From Sphingomonas sp. Leaf242 (GTDB lineage: Bacteria > Pseudomonadota > Alphaproteobacteria > Sphingomonadales > Sphingomonadaceae), in NCBI RefSeq assembly GCF_001422045.1, contig NZ_LMLW01000001.1, positions 628,972-692,971 on the forward strand: a DNA stretch of 64,000 nucleotides. Reading direction: 5' to 3'. Position numbers and translations under genes: made by a program. Under the pieces are notes generated by a model. The model was not told the DNA's origin. It saw nothing but the letters and a program-made list of their open reading frames with translations, and searched no databases. Positions within the stretch are counted from its first letter, which is position 1. Every line of letters begins with the position of its first letter. Below are positions 35,280 through 45,672 of the stretch, in pieces.

Positions 35280-36329
35280 ATGACAGCGGTTTGGGACCTT
35301 CCCGATTTCGACGACCACGAGGGCGTTCATGCCTTCACCGATCCCGAATCGGGCCTGCACGCGGTGATCGCGGTGCACTCGACCAAGCTCGGGCCGGCAG
35401 CCGGTGGCGCACGCTTCTGGCATTATGCGGACAATGGCCGCGCGGTGACCGACGCGTTGCGTCTGTCGCGCGGCATGAGCTTCAAGAACGCGATGGCGGG
35501 CCTGGAGCTTGGCGGCGGCAAGGGCGTGGTCCTCGCGGCCAAGCCGGGCGACGTCATCACGACCGCGCAGCTCGAGGCGTTCGGCCGCGCGGTCGACTCG
35601 CTCGGCGGGCGCTACGTGACGGCCGAGGACGTCGGCATGTCCGAAGACCGCATGAAGGTGATCGCCAGCCAGACGCGCTACGTCTCCGGCCTGCCGGTCG
35701 CGAGCGGCGCTGCGGGTGGCGATCCCGGGCCGTACACCGCGCTCGGCATCTATCTCGGCGTGAAGGCGGCGGCTCAGCGTGGCCTCGGCGCGACCGACAT
35801 GAAGGGCGTGCGCGTCGCGATCCAGGGCGTCGGCTCGGTCGGCGGCGGTCTCGCGCGGTTGCTGGCCAAGGACGGCGCGGTGCTGACGCTGGCCGACGTC
35901 GACGAGGGCCGTGCGCAGAAGCTGGCGGCTGAGCTCGGCGCGACCGCGGTGGTGGCCGAGGCGATCCTGACCACCGAGGCGGATATCTTCAGCCCGAACG
36001 CACTCGGTGCTATCCTGACCGAGATGTCGATCGCCGCGCTGAAGGCGAAGGTCGTCGCCGGCGGCGCGAATAACCAGCTGAGCGTCCGCGAGGACGGTGC
36101 TCGGCTGCACGCACGCGGCATCCTGTATGCGCCGGACTACGTCATCAACGCAGGCGGGATCATCAATGTCGGGCTCGAATATCTCGGGCAGGGCGACGAG
36201 GCCGAGGTTAAGGCACGGATCGCTCGGATCCCGGAGCGCTTGATCGAAGTGTGGAACGAGAGCGATCGTTCGGGCGAGCCTTCGTCGGACGTCGCAGACA
36301 GCATCGCGAAGGGCTTGATCGGCCGCTAA
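35280..36329 (+). CDS. Glu/Leu/Phe/Val dehydrogenase (leucine dehydrogenase-like)
   Basis: 349 residues. The substrate domain carries GPAAGGARFW, Lys69 (SFKNAMAG) and the catalytic Lys81 (LGGGKGVV), spaced as in Bacillus leucine dehydrogenase. The NAD domain has VAIQGVGSVGGGLARLL ending in an acidic residue (LADVD), which favours NAD over NADP. It oxidatively deaminates branched-chain or related amino acids to 2-oxo acids. An AGGAG ribosome-binding site precedes the ATG. Monocistronic as far as can be seen. The substrate preference is inferred from length and spacing. Confidence 0.9.
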   Translation: MTAVWDLPDFDDHEGVHAFTDPESGLHAVIAVHSTKLGPAAGGARFWHYADNGRAVTDALRLSRGMSFKNAMAGLELGGGKGVVLAAKPGDVITTAQLEAFGRAVDSLGGRYVTAEDVGMSEDRMKVIASQTRYVSGLPVASGAAGGDPGPYTALGIYLGVKAAAQRGLGATDMKGVRVAIQGVGSVGGGLARLLAKDGAVLTLADVDEGRAQKLAAELGATAVVAEAILTTEADIFSPNALGAILTEMSIAALKAKVVAGGANNQLSVREDGARLHARGILYAPDYVINAGGIINVGLEYLGQGDEAEVKARIARIPERLIEVWNESDRSGEPSSDVADSIAKGLIGR

Positions 36330-36332
36330 GCG

Positions 36333-36468
36333 TCCTTCTCCCCTCAGGGGAAAAGGTGGCACGCAGTGCCGGATGAGGGGAGTTGGGGCGAACGATCCAA
36401 GCCTCACTCCCCTCACCCTCCCACCGCAAGCGCGGCGGGCCCCTCCCTCTCCCCGCCGGGGAGAGGGG
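36333..36468. repeat. Paired palindromic element before ccmC
   Basis: CCTTCTCCCCTCAGGGGAAAAGG and CCCTCTCCCCGCCGGGGAGAGG form the end hairpins, and the interior has inverted ACTCCCCTCA/TGAGGGGAGT. Composition is like the element at 0.74 kb. It fills the gap between the dehydrogenase and ccmC genes. Confidence 0.75.
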
Positions 36469-36516
36469 CTAACTCTCGCGTGACGACGGCGGATTTAGCC
36501 AATAAGGCTATCCCCA

Positions 36517-37242
36517 GTGGCCACCCTACACGCCTTCGCAAACCCAGCGCGCTTCCTGAAGATCGCCAAGCCGTTGACGCCGTTGCTCTTCTGGGCCGGT
36601 GTCGCGCTGATCGCGCTGGGTTGCTGGGCGGGCCTGACGCAGACTCCGCCCGATTACCTTCAGGGCGAGACCGTCCGCATCCTCTACATCCACGTCCCCG
36701 CCGCCTGGCTCGGCATGGGCGGATGGAGCGGGATCGCGATCTCCAGCATCATGTTCCTCGTCTGGCGCCATCCGCTCGCCAGCGTCGCGGCGCGCGCGAT
36801 CGCGCTGCCCGGCGCGGTGTTCGCGGCTCTATGCCTCATGACCGGCTCGATCTGGGGACGGCCGACCTGGGGAACGTGGTGGCAATGGGACGGCCGGCTG
36901 ACCTCGATGCTGCTGCTGTTCTTCGTCTATCTCGGCTACATGGCGCTCGCGAAGGCCGATGCGGATCGCGGCGGCGACGGGCGCGTGCCGGCGCTCTATG
37001 GGATCGCGGGCTCGGTGCTGCTGCCGATCATCCGCTATTCGGTGGTGTGGTGGAACACGCTGCACCAGGGCCCGAGCATCGGCCTCACCAAGTCGACCAT
37101 CGCCGGTTCGATCCTGTGGCCGCTGCCGATCATGCTCGCCGGCTTCACCTTCGTGTTTGCAGGGATCGTCTTGATGCGGATGCGGACGATGCTCGCCGTT
37201 GCTAAGAGCGAAGCCCGTATGCGCAGGATGGCCAGAGCATGA
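36517..37242 (+). CDS. ccmC: Haem exporter/handling protein CcmC
   Basis: 241 residues with six hydrophobic segments. The tryptophan-rich WGTWWQWDGRLTSMLLLFFVYLGY motif binds haem, with His residues in periplasmic loops (YIHVPAAWLGM and NTLHQGPSI). CcmC loads haem onto CcmE in the periplasm. The start is a GTG at 36517. It begins an overlapping operon ccmC-D-E-F-G-H-I. The ABC subunits ccmA and ccmB are not next to it. Confidence 0.95.
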   Translation: MATLHAFANPARFLKIAKPLTPLLFWAGVALIALGCWAGLTQTPPDYLQGETVRILYIHVPAAWLGMGGWSGIAISSIMFLVWRHPLASVAARAIALPGAVFAALCLMTGSIWGRPTWGTWWQWDGRLTSMLLLFFVYLGYMALAKADADRGGDGRVPALYGIAGSVLLPIIRYSVVWWNTLHQGPSIGLTKSTIAGSILWPLPIMLAGFTFVFAGIVLMRMRTMLAVAKSEARMRRMARA

Positions 37243-37343
37243 ACCCTTGGCCGTTCGTGACTGCCGCTTATGTCGTGACGCTCAGCGGCGGCGCGATCCT
37301 CGCGCTGCTGAGCTATTTCGCGATGGGTAGGGCCGAGAAATGA
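37239..37343 (+). CDS. ccmD: Haem exporter protein CcmD
   Basis: 34 residues (MNPWPFVTAAYVVTLSGG...). A single membrane helix is followed by a short basic tail (MGRAEK), as in CcmD, which stabilises the CcmC-CcmE complex. The ATG overlaps the ccmC stop and its own stop overlaps the ccmE start, both ATGA. Length and position make the call despite the small size. Confidence 0.9.
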   Translation: MNPWPFVTAAYVVTLSGGAILALLSYFAMGRAEK

Positions 37344-37786
37344 AGGCCAAGCATCAACGCCTCACCCTCGCGCTGCTAGCGCTGGGAGCTGTCGTGGTAG
37401 CGGGGTTGCTCGCGTTGTCGGCGCTCAAGGACCAGGCCGCGTTCTTCTATGCGCCCTCCGACGTGCGCCGCGACGGCCTCCCGCTCGGCCGCGCGGTCCG
37501 GCTCGGCGGGATGGTCGAGAGCGGTTCGGTCAAGCGCGCCGCTGACGGCATCACCGTGCACTTCGTCGTCACCGACGGCCAGGCAACCACCCCCGTCGTC
37601 TTTGCCGGCATCGTCCCCGACCTGTTTCGCGAGAAATCAGGCGTCGTCGCCGAAGGCCAGTTCCAGCCCAACGGCAGCTTCGTCGCGTCGAACCTGCTCG
37701 CCAAGCACGACGAGAAATACATGCCGCCGCAGATGGCCGGTAAGATGCACGAGACCAAGACACTCGACCCGGACGCCAAGCAATGA
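37340..37786 (+). CDS. ccmE: Periplasmic haem chaperone CcmE
   Basis: 148 residues: an N-terminal membrane anchor (LTLALLALGAVVVAGLLAL), an OB-fold domain (FYAPSDVRRDGLPLGRAVRLGGMVESGSV) and the haem-binding motif LLAKHDEKYMPP, in which the His would bind haem covalently and the Tyr acts as ligand (HxxxY). It carries haem from CcmC to CcmF/H. Overlaps on both sides. Confidence 0.96.
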   Translation: MKAKHQRLTLALLALGAVVVAGLLALSALKDQAAFFYAPSDVRRDGLPLGRAVRLGGMVESGSVKRAADGITVHFVVTDGQATTPVVFAGIVPDLFREKSGVVAEGQFQPNGSFVASNLLAKHDEKYMPPQMAGKMHETKTLDPDAKQ

Positions 37787-39696
37787 TCGCCGAAGCAGGC
37801 CTCGCCGCGCTCTGGTTCGCAGGCGCGCTCGCGGCGTTGCAGCTGGTTATGGCCGCGATCGGCATAGCGCGCGATCGTGACGACGTCGCTGCGGCGGTGC
37901 GGCCTGTGGCGATCGTCCAGGGCCTGCTCGCATTGCTGGCGATGGCGCTGCTGATCGAGTTGTTCCTCAACTCCGACATGTCCGTAAAACTGGTCGTCGA
38001 GAACAGCCATTCCGCCAAGCCCTGGCTCTACAAGTTCGCCGGCGCATGGGGAAATCACGAAGGCTCGATGCTCCTCTGGGTGACGATCCTCGGGCTGGCC
38101 GGCGGGGCGGTGGCGATCTTCGAGCGTTCGCTGCCCGAACGCACGCTCACCGCGACGCTCGGCGCACAGGCGACGATCGCGCTCGGATTCTACGCCTTCC
38201 TGCTGTTCTCCTCGAACCCGTTCGCGCGACTCAATCCTGCTCCGGCCGATGGCCTTGGGCTCAACCCGCTGTTGCAGGACCCGGGCTTGGCGTTCCACCC
38301 GCCGACGCTCTACACGGGCTATGTCGGCCTCTCGGTCGCGTTCTCGTTCGCGGTCGGCGCACTGGTCACCCGCGATGTGGGGCCAGCGTTCGCCAAAGCG
38401 ATGCGCCCTTGGGTGCTCATCGCGTGGATATTCCTGACGCTCGGCATCACCGCCGGATCGTACTGGGCGTATTACGAACTCGGCTGGGGCGGCTGGTGGT
38501 TCTGGGACCCGGTCGAGAACGCCTCGCTGATGCCGTGGCTCGCGGCGACCGCACTGCTTCATTCGGTGACCGTGCTGGCGACCCGCGACGGCCTGCGCGC
38601 CTGGACGATCATGCTGGCGGTCGTCGCGTTCTCGATGTCGATGATCGGCACGTTCCTGGTGCGCTCGGGTATCCTGACGAGCGTGCACGCGTTCGCGGTC
38701 GATCCGGAGCGAGGCGCGTTCATCCTGGCGTTGCTCGCAATCTACATCGGCGGTGCGCTCGCGTTGTTCGCCGCGCGGATTGGCACCGTCCGCGCGGGCA
38801 CGACCTTCGATCCGGTCAGCCGGGAGGGCGGACTGGTCGCGAACAACCTGCTGTTGTCGGTGATCCTCGGGATCGTCCTGATCGGCACGCTCTACCCGAT
38901 CGTCGCAGCAAGCTTCGACGTTCAGCTTTCGGTCGGCCCGCCGTTCTTCAACAAGGCGGCGGGGCCGATCGCGTTGCTTCTCGTCGCGGTGATGGCGGTC
39001 GGGCCGTTGCTGCGCTGGCGGCGTGACGAAGCGAAGGCGGTGCTGGGCCGTGTGATGTTGCCGATCGGTGCGACGCTGTTGGCAGCGATCGCGTTGCTGT
39101 TCGTCTGGCCGGGCGTGCTCCCTTGGGCCGGGCTTTCGCTTGCCGCCGGGCTCGCCGTCGCCAGCGTCGCGCCTCTTTGGAAGCGCAATCTCAAGCGCAC
39201 GCCGCTTTTCACCTACGGCATGGTCATCGCGCATCTCGGCATCGCGGTCAGCCTCGCCGGGATAGCGTCGGACAGCGCGTTCACCCAGGAAACGCTGGTC
39301 GCGGTGCGTGCGGGTGAACCGGCGCGAGTCGGTCCGTATACCGTGACGCTCGACGGCATCTCGCCGGTGATTGGGGAGAACTGGTCGGCACTCGAGGCGC
39401 GGCTCACCGCCACGAGGGGCACGAACGCGAGCATCCTGCGGCCGCAGCGGCGGTTCTTCGCCAATCCGCCGACGAGCACGAATGAATCCGCTATCCTGAC
39501 GGTACTAGATGGCCAGCTCTATACCGTGCTCGGCCAGCCAGACGGGCAAGGGCGGTGGCAGCTTCGGCTCTGGTGGAAGCCGTTCGTGACGCTGATCTGG
39601 TTCGGTGGCGTGCTGATCGCACTGGGGGGCATGCTGTCGCTGCTCGGCCGGGTGCGGCGTGAGCGCCGCGCCGCGATGCGGGTTGAATGGGCATGA
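37783..39696 (+). CDS. ccmF: Cytochrome c haem lyase subunit CcmF
   Basis: 637 residues with about fourteen hydrophobic segments. The WWD domain GWGGWWFWDPVENASLMPW and conserved His residues (for example NHEGSMLLW) mark the haem-handling site. It ligates haem to apocytochromes with CcmH. The periplasmic loop near the C-terminus (GEPARVGPYTVTLDGI) is typical. Overlaps ccmE and ccmG. Confidence 0.96.
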   Translation: MIAEAGLAALWFAGALAALQLVMAAIGIARDRDDVAAAVRPVAIVQGLLALLAMALLIELFLNSDMSVKLVVENSHSAKPWLYKFAGAWGNHEGSMLLWVTILGLAGGAVAIFERSLPERTLTATLGAQATIALGFYAFLLFSSNPFARLNPAPADGLGLNPLLQDPGLAFHPPTLYTGYVGLSVAFSFAVGALVTRDVGPAFAKAMRPWVLIAWIFLTLGITAGSYWAYYELGWGGWWFWDPVENASLMPWLAATALLHSVTVLATRDGLRAWTIMLAVVAFSMSMIGTFLVRSGILTSVHAFAVDPERGAFILALLAIYIGGALALFAARIGTVRAGTTFDPVSREGGLVANNLLLSVILGIVLIGTLYPIVAASFDVQLSVGPPFFNKAAGPIALLLVAVMAVGPLLRWRRDEAKAVLGRVMLPIGATLLAAIALLFVWPGVLPWAGLSLAAGLAVASVAPLWKRNLKRTPLFTYGMVIAHLGIAVSLAGIASDSAFTQETLVAVRAGEPARVGPYTVTLDGISPVIGENWSALEARLTATRGTNASILRPQRRFFANPPTSTNESAILTVLDGQLYTVLGQPDGQGRWQLRLWWKPFVTLIWFGGVLIALGGMLSLLGRVRRERRAAMRVEWA

Positions 39697-40220
39697 AGCG
39701 GTTCGCACTCTGGGCGCCGCTGGCGATCTTCGCGCTGCTGTTCGCGGTCGTAGCGAGCGGGCTGTTCCGGCCCGCGGAAAAGGTGGTGCGATCGGCGATG
39801 GTCGGCAAGCCGCTCCCCGATTTCGCGCTGCCGGCGATGGTCCCTGGCAAACCGGGCCTGACCAGCGCGTCGTTCCGACAGGGCAAGCCGCGGTTGCTCA
39901 ACGTGTTCGCAAGCTGGTGCATCCCGTGCATCGCCGAGGCGCCGCAACTGATGCGGTTGAAGGCGATGGGCGTACCGATCGACGCGATCGCGATCCGCGA
40001 CACCGCGCCGGCGATTAGCGGGTTCCTCCGACGCAACGGCGATCCGTACGAGCGTATCGGCAGCGATCGGGCCAGCCAGGTGCAGTTGGCGCTGGGCTCG
40101 TCAGGCGTGCCGGAGACGTTCGTGATCGATGGCCGCGGGATCGTCGTGAAGCAGATCATCGGCGATATCCGTCCGGAGAATGTGGCCGAGATCGTGCAAG
40201 CCGTGAAGGACGCGCGGTGA
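39693..40220 (+). CDS. ccmG: Thiol:disulphide oxidoreductase CcmG/DsbE
   Basis: 175 residues from the ATG at 39693 that overlaps the ccmF stop; an ATG at 39687 adds two. A membrane anchor (LWAPLAIFALLFAVVASGLF) is followed by a thioredoxin fold with the active site FASWCIPCIAEAPQL and the cis-Pro segment SGVPETFVID. It reduces apocytochrome CxxCH sites in the periplasm. The haem lyase partner CcmH is encoded directly downstream. Confidence 0.95.
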   Translation: MKRFALWAPLAIFALLFAVVASGLFRPAEKVVRSAMVGKPLPDFALPAMVPGKPGLTSASFRQGKPRLLNVFASWCIPCIAEAPQLMRLKAMGVPIDAIAIRDTAPAISGFLRRNGDPYERIGSDRASQVQLALGSSGVPETFVIDGRGIVVKQIIGDIRPENVAEIVQAVKDAR

Positions 40221-40738
40221 GGGGCTCGCACTTCATTCCCCTCCCGCTTGCGGGAGGGGTTAGGGGAGGGGCTTCTCCTCCAGCATCACGCGCGCGTTCG
40301 CGTCATGCCCTCCCCCGGCCCCTCCCGCGAGCGGGAGGGGAGGTTCTTTCCGCGCTGTTGCTCTGCATCTCGCCGGCCTTCGCACAGCCGGTCACTCCGC
40401 CAGCGCATTACGCCAACGTGCAACTTACCGACCCCGCCAAGGAAGCCTCCGCCCGCGCGCTAATGGAAACGCTGCGCTGCCTCGTCTGCCAGGGCCAGTC
40501 GATCGCCGACAGCGATGCCGACATGGCGGCCGACATGCGCGCGCTCGTCCGCGAGCGGATCGAGCGTGGCGAAAAGCCTGCCTCGATCCGCGATTGGCTG
40601 ATCGCGCGCTATGGCGATTACGTGACCTATGATCCACCGCTGTCGGGGCTGACCTGGCCGCTGTGGCTCGCGCCGATCCTGCTGCTTGGCATCGGCGGCT
40701 GGATCGCGCGGTCGAGCTTCCGGCGGAGGACGCGCTGA
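40217..40738 (+). CDS. ccmH: Cytochrome c maturation protein CcmH, palindrome in signal peptide
   Basis: 173 residues from a GTG at 40217 that overlaps the ccmG stop (GTGA). The mature domain has the redox motif LRCLVCQGQSIADSDADMA, followed by a C-terminal membrane helix (WPLWLAPILLLGIGGWIA). The N-terminus is unusual: about 36 residues (LPLAGGVRGG ... RPLPRAGGE) are encoded by a palindromic element before the hydrophobic core VLSALLLCISPAFA and the signal cleavage region. The frame is intact, so the signal peptide has probably gained a long n-region. An internal start after the element is not obvious: no ATG or GTG with a good ribosome-binding site. Confidence 0.9.
   Translation: MRGSHFIPLPLAGGVRGGASPPASRARSRHALPRPLPRAGGEVLSALLLCISPAFAQPVTPPAHYANVQLTDPAKEASARALMETLRCLVCQGQSIADSDADMAADMRALVRERIERGEKPASIRDWLIARYGDYVTYDPPLSGLTWPLWLAPILLLGIGGWIARSSFRRRTR
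40237..40343. repeat. Type D palindromic element inside ccmH
   Basis: TCCCCTCCCGCTTGCGGGAG at the left and CTCCCGCGAGCGGGAGGGGA at the right are inverted copies, and GGGGAGGGGC faces GCCCTCCCCC inside. Same type and same reading-frame behaviour as the gspE element (the peptide LPLAGGV appears in both). Confidence 0.9.
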
Positions 40739-41382
40739 TGGGCTGGGTGTGGCTTGCCGTCATCGGTGCAGGCGTGTTCGCGCTGCTCGCGGTGTTGAAG
40801 ATCGATCGGCTGTTGTGGACGATGGTCGCGTCGGCGTTGATGCTGGGCGCAGCGGGCTATGCGTTGCAGGGGCAGCCGGGGCTCGCCGGGCATCCCGTTA
40901 CGACCGGGCTCGCCCCGGCGCCCGACGATAGCGCAATGCTCGAACTGCGCGATCAGATGCTGGAGCGATACACCGGCGCGGCGGCGTATCTGGTGGCTGC
41001 GGACGCGATGACGCGGATCGGCGACCGCCGAGCGGCGGTGCAGGTGTTGCTCGGCGGCATCCGGATAGCGCCAAAGAGCCTGGTGCTGTGGACTGGTCTC
41101 GCCAATGCGCTTTCCGCGCACGATGCCAATCAGGTTTCGCCGCCCGCGTTGTTCGCGTTTCAGCAGGCAATGCGACTGGCGCCCAAACACCCCGCTCCGC
41201 CGTTTTTCCTGGGGCTGGCGTATGTGAGAGCCGGTGAGTTCGCGATGGCGCGACCGTATTGGGCTAAGGCGCTTGCCTTGACGCCAGCCAACATTTCGTA
41301 TCGGGGCGAGATCGCCACGCGACTGGCTATGCTGGATCGGTTCCTGGCTATGCAGGACGTGCCGAACGCAGGCCAAAAATAG
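40738..41382 (+). CDS. ccmI: CcmI/CycH-type TPR protein of cytochrome c maturation
   Basis: 214 residues. Two N-terminal membrane helices (WLAVIGAGVFALLAVL and MVASALMLGAAGYAL) are followed by tetratricopeptide-like helices (about 85-205, ALFAFQQAMRLAPKHPAPPFFLGLAYVRAG). CcmI holds the apocytochrome C-terminus for the haem lyase. The ATG overlaps the ccmH stop by one base (TGATG). It ends the ccm operon. Confidence 0.9.
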   Translation: MGWVWLAVIGAGVFALLAVLKIDRLLWTMVASALMLGAAGYALQGQPGLAGHPVTTGLAPAPDDSAMLELRDQMLERYTGAAAYLVAADAMTRIGDRRAAVQVLLGGIRIAPKSLVLWTGLANALSAHDANQVSPPALFAFQQAMRLAPKHPAPPFFLGLAYVRAGEFAMARPYWAKALALTPANISYRGEIATRLAMLDRFLAMQDVPNAGQK

Positions 41383-41383
41383 T

Positions 41384-41470
41384 CCCGTCATCCTGGGCTC
41401 GACCCAGGATCCAGAGCCATGAACGTTAAGCTATTTGGCTCTGGATCCTGACTTTCGTCAGGATGACGGG
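41384..41470. repeat. Paired palindromic element, type A variant
   Basis: The left arm CCCGTCATCCTGGGCTCGAC differs in its inner part from the right arm, which ends TTTCGTCAGGATGACGGG as in the other type A units. GGATCCAGAGCCA and TGGCTCTGGATCC are exact inverted repeats inside. Confidence 0.85.
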
Positions 41471-41494
41471 AAAAGGGGTGACAGGAATATGGCC

Positions 41495-41713
41495 TTACTG
41501 CCCGCGGCCGGTCTTCGACTGCAGTTCGTCGATCTTCTTCGACGCATCCGCCTTGGTCAGCGTTTCGTCGAATTCCTCATGCGCTTCCTCGGACAGCGTC
41601 TTGAGGTAGCTCGCCTGCGCACCGGTCATCTTCTCGTCGCCGGTGGTCCAGTCGTCCGGGTCCTTCTCGGCGTTCGAGAACGGTTCGGACTTGGGGTTCG
41701 GGGTGTCGGACAT
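41495..41713 (-). CDS. Small acidic protein, DUF3072-like
   Basis: 72 residues from the ATG at 41713, with a good ribosome-binding site (GGAAAGG). The core DPDDWTTGDEKMTGAQASYLKTLSEEA matches my memory of DUF3072 proteins. No signal or membrane segment; probably cytoplasmic. It lies between the ccm operon and ald, both of which end toward it. No function is known. Confidence 0.75.
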   Translation of the reverse strand: MSDTPNPKSEPFSNAEKDPDDWTTGDEKMTGAQASYLKTLSEEAHEEFDETLTKADASKKIDELQSKTGRGQ

Positions 41714-41764
41714 TGGAAATTCCTTTCCCCTGTCCAACACCCATGTTCCGTATCCGTTCCCGAG

Positions 41765-42871
<1,107 letters not shown>

Positions 42872-42957
42872 TGATTCCACTCCATTATCGTTTGCGCCAT
42901 ACTAGCGCGCCTTGGACGGGAAGGGTTCGCAAACTCGTCGCGGTGCGATACCGCATC

Positions 42958-42972
42958 TGCAAGATGATTGCA
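42958..42972. promoter_or_regulatory. Candidate Lrp-type operator between ald and its regulator
   Basis: TGCAAGATGATTGCA: arms TGCAA and TTGCA are a perfect inverted repeat with a 5-bp AT-rich centre. It lies 27 bp before the regulator start and 86 bp before ald. The Lrp assignment is by symmetry and location. Confidence 0.4.
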
Positions 42973-42998
42973 TCCATCGCCCTTGAAACGGGATAATC

Positions 42999-43439
42999 TT
43001 GAGCATCACGATCGAACGCAGGATCCTAGACCTGCTCGCCGCCAATTCTGACCTCACCAGCGCCGAGCTTGGCGACGCTGTCGGCCTGTCGGCGAGCGCG
43101 GCGCATCGCCGGGTCGCGCAGTTACGGGAGAGTGGCGCGATCACCGGCTATCGTGCGGTGTTGTCGCAGGCTGCGCGGGGCGATCCCAGTATCGTCCTGG
43201 TCAATGTCACGCTGCGGGATCAGCGCAAGGAGACGATGGCCGCGTTCGAGGCCGAGATCGTCGAGTGCCCGCAAGTGGTCCAATGCTTCCTGATGAGCGG
43301 GGAGGCGGACTACATGCTTCACGTCGAGATCCGCCACGGCGAGACGTTCGAACGCATTCACCGCGAGACGCTGTCGCAACTACCGGGCGTAACGCGGCTC
43401 GCGTCACACTTCGTCATTCGCGAGGTCATCAGGCGATAG
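42999..43439 (+). CDS. Lrp/AsnC family transcriptional regulator
   Basis: 146 residues from a TTG at 42999. The N-terminal helix-turn-helix (LTSAELGDAVGLSASAAHRRVAQLRESGAI) and C-terminal RAM ligand domain (VNVTLRDQRKETMAAFEAEIVECPQVVQCFLMSGEADYMLHVEI) are complete. It faces ald, and AldR-type activators of alanine dehydrogenase have this arrangement. The ligand is probably alanine, by inference from the neighbour. Confidence 0.9.
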   Translation: MSITIERRILDLLAANSDLTSAELGDAVGLSASAAHRRVAQLRESGAITGYRAVLSQAARGDPSIVLVNVTLRDQRKETMAAFEAEIVECPQVVQCFLMSGEADYMLHVEIRHGETFERIHRETLSQLPGVTRLASHFVIREVIRR

Positions 43440-43440
43440 C

Positions 43441-43518
43441 GTTTTCCTGCGAACGCAGGAATGCAGGATCAAGAACAGCCGCGCCTGTTACTCTGGGCTC
43501 CTGCGTTCGCAGGAGAAC
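43441..43518. repeat. Paired palindromic element, type B
   Basis: GTTTTCCTGCGAACGCAGGA and CTCCTGCGTTCGCAGGAGAAC are inverted copies with the same central TTACTCTGG-like segment as the 8.8 kb element. Between it and kup (43519-43687) I see no further gene. Confidence 0.9.
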
Positions 43519-43687
43519 CGGAGCGTTCTCACCTTACGCGCTGGTCCGATCAGCCTCGGTTAATCCACGCTAACCGCCTCGCCGTTGCCGCCTTCCGGCC
43601 CGCATGCTAAATGCGCGCGCTTGGGGCACAGGGTGAAATCGGAAATTCGATGAAGATTGCTGCACTTCCGAGTCGATTCACCGTCCA

Positions 43688-45619
43688 GTGAGCGTCGACC
43701 AGACCGCCGCGGCCTCGACCGTGCCACCCGCCAATCTCGATCTCGAGACGGGGCATCACAACTCTGACGGCATGCTGAAGCTCGCCTTCGGTGCGATCGG
43801 CATCGTCTTCGGCGATATCGGCACCAGCCCGCTCTACGCCTTCCGCGAGACCTTCGCCGGCCACCATAAGCTCGCGCTCGACGCGGCGCACATCATGGGC
43901 GTCATCAGCCTAATGTTCTGGTCGATGATGATCGTCGTGACGGTCAAATACGTCATCATCATCATGCGCGCCGACAACAAGGGCGAGGGCGGCAGTTTGG
44001 CGCTTCTCGCGCTCGTCTCGGGCAAGACCAAGACGAAGCGCTGGAGCAAGGGCATCATCCTGCTCGGGGTGTTCGCGACGGCATTGTTCTACGGCGACAG
44101 CATGATCACGCCCGCGGTGTCGGTACTGTCCGCAGTTGAGGGCCTCGCCGTCGCCGCGCCCGCATTCGGCGGCCTCGTGCTGCCGATCGTGATCGTGATC
44201 CTGATCGCGCTGTTCTGGGTGCAGAAGAGCGGCACCGCGCGGATCGGCCTCGTGTTCGGACCGATCATGCTGGTGTATTTCAGCGTCATCGCGGTGCTCG
44301 GCATCCTCAGCATCGTCCAGACTCCCGGCGTGCTCTGGGCGCTGTCGCCGCACTACGCGGTCGAGTTCTTCATCATCGACCCCGAGCGCGCCTTCCTGGC
44401 GCTCGGCTCGGTCGTGCTCGCGGTCACCGGTGCGGAAGCGCTGTACGCGGACATGGGCCATTTCGGGCGCAAGCCGATCGGCCTGTCGTGGCTGTTCTTC
44501 GTGCTCCCCGCGCTGATCCTCAACTACATGGGGCAGGGCGCGCTGCTGTTTCGCGAGGGTCGCGAGGCGCTGATCAGCCCGTTCTACAACCTTGCCCCCG
44601 AAAGCCTCCAGCTTCCGCTCGTCATCCTCGCGACGATGGCCGCGGTGATCGCGTCGCAGGCGGTGATCTCCGGTGCGTTCTCGGTGACGCAGCAGGCGAT
44701 CCAGCTCGGCTTCATCCCGCGCCTCCGGATCGAGCACACCAGCGCCTCGACCGCCGGCCAGATCTACATCCCGCTCGTCAACGGCGCGCTGATGGTGATG
44801 GTAATCCTGCTCGTGCTGTTCTTCCGCACCTCGTCGAACCTGACGAGCGCGTACGGAATCGCGGTGACCGGCGCGATGTTCATCGACACGTGCCTGCTCG
44901 GCGTCGTGCTGTTCCGCCTCTGGAACTGGCCGAAGATCGCTGCGATCCCATTGCTGGCGATCTTCTTCACCGTCGATGGCGCCTATTTCGCGGCTAACCT
45001 CACCAAGGTACCCGCCGGCGGCTGGTTCCCGCTGCTGGTCGGTTTCATCATCTTCACCTTCCTGACGACCTGGTCGAAGGGGCGGCAGCTGATGATCGAC
45101 CGGATGCACGAGGCGGCGATGCCGATTAAGGTGTTCATCGGCTCGGCGGCGAGTTCGGCGTCGCGCGTGCCGGGGACCGCGGTGTTCATGACCTCGACCG
45201 CGGATGGCGTGCCGCACGCGCTGCTCCACAATCTCAAGCACAACAAGGTGTTGCACGAGCGCGTCATCTTGCTTACCGTGAAGATCGTCGGCCAGCCCTA
45301 TTGGCCCGCCAACGACCGTGCGGTGCGCGAGGAGCTTGGCGACGGCTTCCACCGCCTCGTGCTGCGCTACGGCTTCATGGAAGATGCCGACGTGCCCGCT
45401 GCGCTGCGCCAGGTCCATAATTGCGGTGCGGACTTCAAGATGATGGACACCAGCTTCTTCCTGTCGCGCCAGACGCTGCTCGCATCGGACAAGCCCGGCA
45501 TGATGATCTGGCGCGAGAAGCTGTTCGCGTGGATGCTGCGCAATGCGGAGAGCGCGATGGAGTTCTTCCGCCTGCCGACGAATCGCGTGGTCGAGCTGGG
45601 TAGTCAGGTCGAGATTTGA
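43688..45619 (+). CDS. kup: Low-affinity potassium uptake protein Kup
   Basis: 643 residues with about twelve hydrophobic segments and a soluble C-terminal domain (from about 490). The opening [20 protein letters not shown] is the diagnostic Kup/HAK motif in helix 1. TADIA-type insertions are absent. It imports K+ with protons. The start is a GTG without a strong ribosome-binding site. Confidence 0.95.
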   Translation: MSVDQTAAASTVPPANLDLETGHHNSDGMLKLAFGAIGIVFGDIGTSPLYAFRETFAGHHKLALDAAHIMGVISLMFWSMMIVVTVKYVIIIMRADNKGEGGSLALLALVSGKTKTKRWSKGIILLGVFATALFYGDSMITPAVSVLSAVEGLAVAAPAFGGLVLPIVIVILIALFWVQKSGTARIGLVFGPIMLVYFSVIAVLGILSIVQTPGVLWALSPHYAVEFFIIDPERAFLALGSVVLAVTGAEALYADMGHFGRKPIGLSWLFFVLPALILNYMGQGALLFREGREALISPFYNLAPESLQLPLVILATMAAVIASQAVISGAFSVTQQAIQLGFIPRLRIEHTSASTAGQIYIPLVNGALMVMVILLVLFFRTSSNLTSAYGIAVTGAMFIDTCLLGVVLFRLWNWPKIAAIPLLAIFFTVDGAYFAANLTKVPAGGWFPLLVGFIIFTFLTTWSKGRQLMIDRMHEAAMPIKVFIGSAASSASRVPGTAVFMTSTADGVPHALLHNLKHNKVLHERVILLTVKIVGQPYWPANDRAVREELGDGFHRLVLRYGFMEDADVPAALRQVHNCGADFKMMDTSFFLSRQTLLASDKPGMMIWREKLFAWMLRNAESAMEFFRLPTNRVVELGSQVEI

Positions 45620-45672
45620 TGGGCCACCTCGTAAGCCTCAGCGTAACAAGCACGCATCTTTTTCCGACAGTA

